A stretch of DNA of 7,041 bases from an uncultured Prevotella sp. (GTDB lineage: Bacteria > Bacteroidota > Bacteroidia > Bacteroidales > Bacteroidaceae): positions 1 to 7,041 of the forward strand of contig USJD01000181.1 in NCBI GenBank assembly GCA_900554835.1, written 5' to 3'. A model generated the notes under the pieces. That model had not been told where the DNA came from, ran no database searches, and was given only the letters and a program-made list of their open reading frames with translations. The number at the start of each line of letters is the position of its first letter. Positions within the stretch are counted from its first letter, which is position 1. A program made the translations under genes and the position numbers. Of the stretch, positions 1-4,810 are shown piece after piece.

Positions 1-66
1 GATAATGATGGTATTGGCGGTACCTAAGTCCATTGCGATTTCCTGAATAAATGAAAAAAATCCCAT
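1..66 (-). CDS. mreB: MreB N-terminus (partial, cut by window edge)
   Basis: The reverse strand from an ATG at 66 reads 22 codons, MGFFSFIQEIAMDLGTANTI followed by two further Ile, and runs off the window in frame. MDLGTANT is the phosphate-1 loop of the actin fold as found in MreB. MreB polymerises under the inner membrane and directs the cell-wall elongation machinery. The gene follows purH on the same strand after 92 bp, and purH followed by mreB, mreC and mreD is a familiar Bacteroidetes order. I see no clear promoter or terminator in the gap, so co-transcription with purH is possible. The ribosome-binding region (TTACATTAGAAA before the ATG) is weak. Only about 6 percent of a normal MreB (near 340 residues) is present, but the motif makes the identity fairly secure. 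Confidence 0.88.
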   Translation of the reverse strand, partial: MGFFSFIQEIAMDLGTANTIII

Positions 67-85
67 TTTCTAATGTAAATCTATT

Positions 86-101
86 ATTTTAAGCTTAAAA
101 T
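86..101. repeat. 16-bp perfect palindrome between purH and mreB
   Basis: ATTTTAAGCTTAAAAT is a perfect palindrome in the 92-bp gap between the purH stop and the mreB start, 20 bp before the mreB ATG. It has no spacer and no following T-run on the minus strand, so it is not a convincing terminator. It could be a binding site for a dimeric regulator or a chance AT-rich palindrome. Confidence 0.45.
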
Positions 102-158
102 CTATCTTTTGTAGCCATCTTCTCGCCTCACAATATGAGAACAAGAAGAGAACCTTTT

Positions 159-752
159 TTACTTAGCAAACCAAGCGTGGATTGCAGTATCATAGTGAGA
201 ACTTACACCAAAGGCACGCTCTGCGAACATCTTGCGGTCTTCGATATCAGTCTCTGCACCCTTCTGCTTGAGAATATCAAGAAGCACACTGTACTCAGCC
301 TTGCTTGGAACGATGACTACATCCTTGAAGTTCTTTGCACCTGCACGGATCAAAGAAATACCACCGATATCAATCTTCTCGATAATATCAGCATCGCTGG
401 CACCACTTGCTACAGTCTGCTCGAATGGATACAAATCTACGATAACGAGGTCGATGCTTGGAATTTCATATTCCTTCATCTGCTCCTGGTCACCCTCATT
501 GTCGCGGCGAGCCAAGATTCCTCCAAATATTTTTGGGTGAAGAGTCTTCACACGACCACCAAGAATTGATGGATATGTGGTAACATCCTCTACTTTCTGA
601 CATTCATAACCCAAAGATTCGATAAATTTCTGAGTACCACCAGTGCTCAAGAATTTAACACCCTCTTCGTTCAACTTGGCGAGCAACTCATCCAAGCCAT
701 CTTTGTGGAAGACAGACACCAACGCTGTCTTGATTTTCTTTGATTCAGCCAT
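159..752 (-). CDS. purH: IMP cyclohydrolase, single-domain PurH without the AICAR formyltransferase domain
   Basis: This 197-residue protein matches the N-terminal MGS-like domain of PurH, which closes FAICAR to IMP in the last step of de novo purine synthesis. Visible family motifs are STGGT (36-40), GGRVKTLHPK (65-74), DLYPF (106-110), KIDIGG (126-131) and IRAGAKN (135-141). It ends SSHYDTAIHAWFAK, about where the domain linker starts in bifunctional PurH. Usual bacterial PurH is near 510 residues and carries a C-terminal AICAR transformylase domain. Here a clean TAA is followed by only 92 bp before mreB, so that domain is absent from this locus and not merely frameshifted. A separate formyltransferase gene elsewhere would be needed for the full pathway (inference). 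The ATG at 752 gives the usual MAESKKIKTALVSV start; its leader is A/T-rich with no clear SD. A Bacteroidetes-type promoter lies 48 bp upstream. Confidence 0.93.
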   Translation of the reverse strand: MAESKKIKTALVSVFHKDGLDELLAKLNEEGVKFLSTGGTQKFIESLGYECQKVEDVTTYPSILGGRVKTLHPKIFGGILARRDNEGDQEQMKEYEIPSIDLVIVDLYPFEQTVASGASDADIIEKIDIGGISLIRAGAKNFKDVVIVPSKAEYSVLLDILKQKGAETDIEDRKMFAERAFGVSSHYDTAIHAWFAK

Positions 753-799
753 TAATTATCTATTTTGAATTCGACTTCTTTCTAATTATAAAAACGCTG

Positions 800-831
800 C
801 AAAATTACAAAAAATAATCGAAACTACCAAA
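800..831 (-). promoter_or_regulatory. Bacteroidetes-type promoter of purH
   Basis: On the minus strand a -7 element TAATTTTG (800-807, fits TAnnTTTG) is preceded by a -33 TTTG (828-831) with exactly 20 bp between them. Transcription would begin near 793, giving a leader of about 40 nt before the purH ATG at 752. Both elements match the primary sigma factor consensus known from Bacteroides. Confidence 0.75.
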
Positions 832-1050
832 TTTCAAGGCGAGTTATAGGAATATTTTAGGTATATTTGCGATAAATCAAGTCTGTTTTTTAATAATATT
901 ACCGATTCCGGTTAATTCTGCGAGCACAAGCGGATTCCTTCCGCAGCTTTTCATCCACCCCATCCCTACTCAATAATCATCTGTAATTCAACCGTTTACA
1001 TATTACCCTACATTTACTTCCAGCCCCCAACGGATGCTAACATTACAGTT
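832..1050. other. Non-coding stretch between the purH promoter and the GGTCA repeat cluster
   Basis: I see no supported gene here. A lone plus-strand -7 element TATATTTG (862-869) has no TTTG partner 19-21 bp upstream, so it is only a possible start for rightward transcription. Small hairpins follow: ACCG-ATTC-CGGT (901-912) and GCGGA-TTCCT-TCCGC (930-944). An alternative pairing CTGCG (918-922) with CGCAG (942-946) competes with the second. None has a proper T-run. A small RNA or leader is conceivable but not supported by more than this. Confidence 0.4.
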
Positions 1051-1172
1051 CCGGTCATGGTCATTTTCGGTCAAAAAGAAAGAGAAAGTATAATTAACTA
1101 CTTATTCACAAAGGAAAATACATGTTTTTGCTGATTCCCGAAAATAAAATGACCGAGAATGACCATGACCGG
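1051..1172. repeat. 23-bp near-perfect inverted repeat with 76-bp spacer
   Basis: The left arm 1051-1073 and right arm 1150-1172 are reverse complements with one difference (T1066 against G1157, a U-G pair in plus-strand RNA). The left arm contains GGTCA at 1053, 1059 and 1069. The right arm contains TGACC at 1150, 1160 and 1166. The 76-bp spacer is A-rich and holds TATAATTA, an AAAGGA SD and the ATG of the small ORF at 1122. The repeat is seen directly; its role is unknown. Options are the ends of a small dispersed element, a regulator-binding array, or an invertible segment. Confidence 0.85.
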
Positions 1173-1325
1173 TCATTCAACCTTCCCTTCCAAAAAGTAA
1201 AAAGCCCCTCTTCTATGATGGGCAGAATGAAGCGTCTATTAAGACCAAAGCCGGTCATCTATGAAGACCTGAAGTTATCATCTTTTAAAAGGCTCAAAGT
1301 CCACCCCTCGCAACCGACAGTTTGA
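1122..1325 (+). CDS. Possible 67-residue hypothetical protein overlapping the repeat cluster
   Basis: I do not recognise this product. The ORF starts MFLLIPENKMTENDHDRSF and is basic in its second half (RMKRLLRPK at 35-43, then SFKRLKV). It has no signal peptide, membrane helix or known motif. For it: a good SD, AAAGGA (1110-1115), 6 nt before the ATG at 1122, and a weak terminator-like hairpin just after the TGA at 1323-1325. Against it: residues 11-17 (TENDHDR) are simply the translation of the repeat arm, the ORF is short, and no clear TAnnTTTG promoter precedes it. A second ATG at 1149 would give a 58-residue form. It may be a real small gene, part of a dispersed element, or a chance ORF. 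Confidence 0.35.
   Translation: MFLLIPENKMTENDHDRSFNLPFQKVKSPSSMMGRMKRLLRPKPVIYEDLKLSSFKRLKVHPSQPTV
1157..1178. repeat. Nested palindromes in the right arm of the inverted repeat
   Basis: GAATGACC (1157-1164) and GGTCATTC (1171-1178) form an 8-bp inverted repeat around ATGACC. ATGACCGGTCAT (1165-1176) is itself a perfect 12-bp palindrome. A further CCGGTCAT copy lies at 1251-1258. In all, eight GGTCA/TGACC words lie between 1053 and 1257. Confidence 0.8.
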
Positions 1326-1342
1326 CACGCAAAACACCCAAA

Positions 1343-1370
1343 AAGCCATTCAAAACTGGCTTATTTATGT
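1343..1370 (+). terminator. Weak terminator-like hairpin before the clpB leader
   Basis: AAGCCA (1343-1348) pairs with TGGCTT (1357-1362) around an 8-nt loop and is followed by the T-rich TTATTTATG. It begins 18 nt after the stop of the 67-codon ORF and would insulate clpB from rightward transcription. The stem is short and the T-run is interrupted, so efficiency is doubtful. Confidence 0.35.
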
Positions 1371-1408
1371 CAAAATGTCAGAAAATTACATATCGGCACA
1401 CTATTCGC
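1367..1408 (+). promoter_or_regulatory. Candidate clpB control region: sigma-54-like element with upstream direct repeat
   Basis: No TTTG/TAnnTTTG pair is visible before clpB. CGGCAC (1394-1399) followed by TTCGC (1404-1408) has the GG-to-GC spacing of 10 nt expected of a -24/-12 promoter, but differs from TGGCAC...TTGC at two positions. A direct repeat ATGTCA (1367-1372 and 1375-1380) lies just upstream, where an activator might bind. Transcription would start near 1420, leaving an 80-nt leader. This is a pattern match by eye only. Confidence 0.3.
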
Positions 1409-1487
1409 TCCATTGGCAAGAGAAAGCTGAATAATAATTCATAAAATCAGCATTCACTAAAAGAAAATAATAATCCCTATAAATAAG

Positions 1488-1494
1488 AAAGGAG
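1488..1494 (+). promoter_or_regulatory. Strong Shine-Dalgarno of clpB
   Basis: AAAGGAG ends 7 nt before the ATG at 1502. It is a full-strength site of a kind the other conserved genes in this window lack, and it fixes the clpB start. Confidence 0.8.
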
Positions 1495-1501
1495 AATAAA
1501 T

Positions 1502-4018
1502 ATGACATTCGACAAATTTACAATCAAGGCGCAAGAAGCGGTGCAAGCCGCTGTGAACATCGCGCAGCGCAATGGTCAGCAGACCATCGAACCGGTGCAT
1601 CTTCTCAGTGGTATCATCGAGAAAGCACCTGATGTAACCAACTATATCTTCCAGAAGTTAGGCATGAACGGCAATCAGATTGCCATGCTCTTACAACAGG
1701 AGATGCAGCATCTGCCTCGTGTGCAGGGTGCCGGGCAGCCATATCTCTCGGGCGACACCAATCAGATTCTTATCAATGCTGAGGACATCGCCAAGAAGAT
1801 GGGTGACGAATTCGTCAGCGTGGAGCCAATCCTCCTTGCCATCCTCAAAGGTAATTCTACAGCAGCACGCATCTTGAAGGATGCTGGTGCCAACGAGAAG
1901 GATTTGACTGCGGCTATTCAGGCCCTCAGACAAGGACAGAACGTAAAGAGTCAAAGTGCTGACGAGAACTATCAGAGTCTTGAAAAGTACGCCAAAAACC
2001 TGGTTGAACAGGCCAGAAACGGCAAGCTCGACCCTGTAATTGGTCGTGATGAAGAAATTCGCCGAGTACTTCAGATTCTCTCCCGTAGAACCAAGAACAA
2101 CCCTATCCTTATCGGTGAACCAGGTACTGGTAAAACCGCTATCGTAGAGGGACTTGCAGAGCGTATCGTTCGTGGCGATGTGCCTGAGAATCTGAAGAAT
2201 AAGCAACTCTATTCGCTCGACATGGGCGCGCTGGTGGCTGGTGCCAAATACAAGGGTGAATTTGAGGAACGACTCAAGAGCGTCATCAAGGAGGTAACCA
2301 ATGCCAACGGACAGATTATCCTCTTCATCGATGAAATCCATACCTTGGTAGGCGCTGGCGGTGGCGAGGGCGCCATGGATGCTGCCAACATTCTGAAGCC
2401 TGCCTTGGCACGTGGCGAACTGAGAGCCATCGGTGCTACTACCCTCAACGAGTATCAGAAGTACTTCGAGAAGGATAAGGCACTGGAGCGTAGATTCCAG
2501 ACCGTCATGGTCAACGAGCCTGACGAGGTTGATGCCATCAGCATCCTCCGTGGTATTAAGGAACGTTACGAGAACCATCATAAGGTACGTATTCAGGATG
2601 ATGCCTGCATTGCAGCCGTCAAGTTGTCTGAAAGATATATTTCCGACAGATTCCTTCCGGACAAGGCCATCGACCTGATGGATGAAGCCGCAGCTAAACT
2701 CCGTATGGAGCGCGACTCAGTACCAGAAGAGCTGGATGAAATCACTCGTCACTTGAAACAGTTGGAGATTGAGCGTGAGGCTATCAAGCGTGAAAACGAC
2801 CAACCTAAGATTCAGCAACTCGACAAGGAAATCGCTGAACTCAAGGACAAGGAGCATGACTTCCGTGCTAAATGGGAAGGCGAGAAAGCACTCGTCAACA
2901 AGATTCAGCAGGACAAGCAGGAGATGGAGAATCTCAAGTTTGAGGCTGAACGCATGGAGCGTGAAGGCAATTACGAGCGTGTGGCTGAAATCAGATACTC
3001 TAAGCTGGTAGCTCTCGAAGACGACATCAAGAAGATTCAGGAGCAACTGAAGAGTACTCAGGGCGGTGAGGCGATGATTCGCGAAGAGGTTACTGCCGAC
3101 GATATTGCAGAGGTTGTAAGCCGCTGGACGGGAATTCCAGTAAGCCGTATGATGCAAAGCGAGCGTGAGAAACTCCTCCATCTGGAGGAAGAACTCCACA
3201 AGAGAGTCATCGGACAGGACGAGGCTATCACCGCTGTAAGTGATGCAGTACGCCGCAGCCGTGCCGGATTGCAGGATCCTAAGCGCCCTATCGCCAGCTT
3301 TATCTTCCTGGGAACTACCGGTGTTGGTAAAACCGAGTTGGCCAAGGCTCTTGCCGAATACCTGTTCAATGATGAGTCGATGATGACCCGAATTGATATG
3401 AGTGAGTATCAGGAAAAGTTCAGTGTCACCCGTCTGATTGGAGCGCCTCCAGGATACGTAGGCTACGATGAGGGTGGTCAGTTGACCGAGGCTGTTCGTC
3501 GTAAACCATACAGTGTGGTTCTCTTCGATGAGATAGAGAAAGCTCATCCAGATGTCTTCAACACCTTGCTTCAGGTATTGGACGATGGCCGTCTGACCGA
3601 CAACAAGGGTCGTGTGGTAAACTTCAAGAACACCATCATCATCATGACTTCCAATGCAAGCCGTGAGATGTTGAAGAAGACCTTCCGCCCAGAGTTCCTG
3701 AACCGTATCGATGACATCATCACCTTCAAGCCTCTCACTCAGGAGCAGATAGCCAAAGTGGTTGAACTCCAGATGAATAGAGTCAAGAAGATGTTGGAGC
3801 CTCAAGGTTTCGAACTCCGCTGGACTCCTGCCGCCATCAGTTATCTTGCTGAGGTAGGTTACGATCCAGAGTTTGGTGCCCGCCCTGTAAAGCGTGCTAT
3901 TCAGGATTACGTATTGAACGACTTGAGCAAGAAGATTCTTTCCGAAGAAGTAAGTCGTGAGAAACCAATCACCATCGATTACACCAAGGAAGGCGGATTG
4001 GTATTCGAGAACAAGTAA
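1502..4018 (+). CDS. clpB: ClpB protein disaggregase (Hsp100), with shortened second AAA+ domain
   Basis: ClpB is a cytoplasmic hexameric ATPase that threads proteins out of aggregates together with DnaK, DnaJ and GrpE. In order: Clp N-domain (about 1-145); NBD1 with Walker A GEPGTGKT (205-212), pore-loop KYKGEFEER, Walker B FIDE (275-278) and arginines R330/R331; a charged coiled-coil middle domain (about 400-525) that separates ClpB from ClpA and ClpC; NBD2 with Walker A GTTGVGKT (604-611), pore loop GYVGYDEGG, Walker B LFDE (674-677), sensor 1 TSN (716-718), Arg finger R735 in RPEFLNRID and sensor 2 GAR (R794). All catalytic residues are kept. At 838 residues it is shorter than usual (about 857-865). 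The loss lies wholly between sensor 1 and the Arg finger, where only 10 residues separate TSN from RPEF against 30 in E. coli ClpB as I recall it. Single gene, ended by the hairpin at 4073-4117. Confidence 0.97.
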   Translation: MTFDKFTIKAQEAVQAAVNIAQRNGQQTIEPVHLLSGIIEKAPDVTNYIFQKLGMNGNQIAMLLQQEMQHLPRVQGAGQPYLSGDTNQILINAEDIAKKMGDEFVSVEPILLAILKGNSTAARILKDAGANEKDLTAAIQALRQGQNVKSQSADENYQSLEKYAKNLVEQARNGKLDPVIGRDEEIRRVLQILSRRTKNNPILIGEPGTGKTAIVEGLAERIVRGDVPENLKNKQLYSLDMGALVAGAKYKGEFEERLKSVIKEVTNANGQIILFIDEIHTLVGAGGGEGAMDAANILKPALARGELRAIGATTLNEYQKYFEKDKALERRFQTVMVNEPDEVDAISILRGIKERYENHHKVRIQDDACIAAVKLSERYISDRFLPDKAIDLMDEAAAKLRMERDSVPEELDEITRHLKQLEIEREAIKRENDQPKIQQLDKEIAELKDKEHDFRAKWEGEKALVNKIQQDKQEMENLKFEAERMEREGNYERVAEIRYSKLVALEDDIKKIQEQLKSTQGGEAMIREEVTADDIAEVVSRWTGIPVSRMMQSEREKLLHLEEELHKRVIGQDEAITAVSDAVRRSRAGLQDPKRPIASFIFLGTTGVGKTELAKALAEYLFNDESMMTRIDMSEYQEKFSVTRLIGAPPGYVGYDEGGQLTEAVRRKPYSVVLFDEIEKAHPDVFNTLLQVLDDGRLTDNKGRVVNFKNTIIIMTSNASREMLKKTFRPEFLNRIDDIITFKPLTQEQIAKVVELQMNRVKKMLEPQGFELRWTPAAISYLAEVGYDPEFGARPVKRAIQDYVLNDLSKKILSEEVSREKPITIDYTKEGGLVFENK

Positions 4019-4072
4019 TACAGAATTGAAGTAGAGCAATTCAATAGGTTCAAGATAGAAAGAAAACAAGAG

Positions 4073-4117
4073 AAAAGGTTCCTTCGAGGAGTAACATCCT
4101 TCGAAGGAACCTTTTTT
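4073..4117. terminator. Strong bidirectional terminator between clpB and the TA operon
   Basis: A 15-bp perfect stem (4073-4087 with 4101-4115) around a 13-nt loop begins with AAAA and ends in a run of six T (4112-4117). On the plus strand it ends clpB, whose stop is 55 nt upstream. On the minus strand the AAAA becomes a T-run, so it can also end the toxin gene, whose stop is only 7 bp away. A smaller hairpin, GAATTG (4023-4028) with CAATTC (4037-4042), precedes it. Confidence 0.9.
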
Positions 4118-4123
4118 AATGCT

Positions 4124-4465
4124 TTAAAGCAAACCATTCCGCTTCATCAAATTCTCCAATTCTTTATCAGAAATAGATTCCATGTCTGATTTATCATATA
4201 TGGTCAATAATTCTATTAACCCATCCTCTTCATTCATAATAGCCATAAAGGAGATAACTCTTGCCCCACCGCTTTTTCCTTTACCTTTAGAAACTATACT
4301 CATTCTAATTTTTCTTAACCCTTTGCCTAACTCTACACCCTGCAAAGGATTAGACTGAAGAGAAGTCAAAAAATCAGCATAATCTTGCTTTATAGACTTA
4401 TAGCGTTTACTCAATTTCTTCAAACGGTGGGCAAACTCTGGAGCAACCAGTATTCTATAACTCAT
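4124..4465 (-). CDS. RelE/ParE-superfamily toxin (HigB/RelE-like), type II TA system
   Basis: This 113-residue basic protein has the compact RelE fold order: a first strand (YRILVAPEF, 3-11), a helical hairpin (RLKKLSKRYKSIKQDYADFL, 14-33), then strands with the family signature KIRMSI...GKGKSGGARVISF (52-73) and the C-terminal LLTIYDKSDMESISDKEL (86-103). The KIR...GKSGGARVI block with a closing IYxKS is typical of ribosome-dependent mRNA-cleaving toxins of the RelE/HigB group, so translation arrest by mRNA cutting is the likely activity (inference). Its ATG at 4465 overlaps the antitoxin end by 11 nt. A strong SD, GGAGGA (4474-4479), lies inside the antitoxin gene, so translation is probably coupled. 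The reading frame is intact and the size is normal. The exact subfamily and target are not determined. Confidence 0.85.
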   Translation of the reverse strand: MSYRILVAPEFAHRLKKLSKRYKSIKQDYADFLTSLQSNPLQGVELGKGLRKIRMSIVSKGKGKSGGARVISFMAIMNEEDGLIELLTIYDKSDMESISDKELENLMKRNGLL

Positions 4466-4700
4466 TCAGCAAGTCCTCCGCAGGAATAAAATCCATTTTA
4501 CCTTCGCGATGAAGTTTCAATTCCGTAAAGGCCTGATTAATACTTGCAAGGGTCTTTTCTTTAGCCTTTGCATTCTCCACCTCTCGTTTATCATGCGCCA
4601 ATTTCTTAAGAAAACGAGCAGCCTTTTCCAAATAGCCTTCATCGTTAGAAAGCACACTCAAGCTATTATAAATATCTGTATTTAATTGCATTACATTCAT
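4455..4700 (-). CDS. Antitoxin partner of the RelE-like toxin, 81 residues
   Basis: This is the first gene of the two-gene operon and by position the antitoxin: a small, charged, mostly helical protein. A likely N-terminal dimerisation helix (about 1-15) is followed by GYLEKAARFLKKLAHDKREV (22-41) and a long helical stretch. The C-terminal tail DFIPAEDLLNEL (70-81) is a plausible toxin-binding segment. I see no clear helix-turn-helix or ribbon-helix-helix, so the family is not assigned. The start at 4700 (MNVMQLNTDIYNSL) is chosen because AAGGA lies 7 nt upstream and the promoter -7 element is at 4731-4738. An upstream in-frame ATG at 4733 would fall inside that element, before the transcript begins. 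Antitoxin-first order, overlap and the shared promoter fit a type II module. Confidence 0.75.
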   Translation of the reverse strand: MNVMQLNTDIYNSLSVLSNDEGYLEKAARFLKKLAHDKREVENAKAKEKTLASINQAFTELKLHREGKMDFIPAEDLLNEL

Positions 4701-4719
4701 TTTCAATTCCTTTCTCTTA

Positions 4720-4728
4720 GCATTATGC
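4720..4728. promoter_or_regulatory. Possible operator for TA autoregulation
   Basis: GCATTATGC is a 9-bp palindrome (GCAT-T-ATGC) lying about where the TA transcript should begin, just after the -7 element. Type II antitoxins often repress their own promoter by binding such sites. The site is short and may be chance. Confidence 0.3.
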
Positions 4729-4730
4729 GG

Positions 4731-4762
4731 CAAAGATAAAAAAAAAGCACGAAACCCACAAG
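4731..4762 (-). promoter_or_regulatory. Bacteroidetes-type promoter of the TA operon
   Basis: The minus-strand -7 element TATCTTTG (4731-4738) fits TAnnTTTG. A -33 CTTG (4759-4762, one change from TTTG) lies 20 bp upstream. Transcription would begin near 4724, about 24 nt before the antitoxin ATG at 4700. The -33 box lies in the loop of the GH97 terminator hairpin and the -7 box abuts its T-run. Confidence 0.6.
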
Positions 4763-4781
4763 AGATTTCGTACTTTTTTTT
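4739..4781 (-). terminator. Terminator of the GH97 gene
   Basis: On the minus strand the arm 4766-4781 pairs with 4739-4754 over 16 positions (one is a G-U pair in minus-strand RNA) around an 11-nt loop, and the 3' arm ends in a run of T. It begins about 30 nt after the GH97 stop codon at 4811. The lower half of the stem is A-T only; the core is GTACGAAA with TTTCGTGC. Confidence 0.8.
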
Positions 4782-4810
4782 ATATTATTATAGAGGTCGC
4801 TTACAGTAAG

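Noticed and set aside
135..569. 144-codon plus-strand frame over purH
   Set aside because: Antisense to conserved purH codons; the product has no family features.
1057..1134. 25-codon frame starting in the left repeat arm
   Set aside because: It is very short, has no SD, and its start is formed by the repeat itself; there is no evidence of translation.
1051..1258. CRISPR array from the repeated GGTCA words
   Set aside because: The units are 5 bp with irregular spacing and mixed orientation; there are no 25-40 bp direct repeats, unique spacers or cas genes.
1691..2581. 296-codon open frame on the minus strand opposite clpB
   Set aside because: Antisense shadow of the ClpB NBD1 coding region, with no SD or promoter and no recognisable domain.
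2717..4069. 450-codon open frame on the minus strand opposite clpB
   Set aside because: It lies wholly antisense to a strongly conserved clpB and starts within its downstream region. Its translation is rich in Leu and Val without any recognisable motif. It is an open shadow frame caused by codon bias.
4701..4733. Upstream ATG giving an 11-residue longer antitoxin
   Set aside because: It lies inside the -7 promoter element and upstream of the predicted transcript start, while the ATG at 4700 has its own SD at the right distance.
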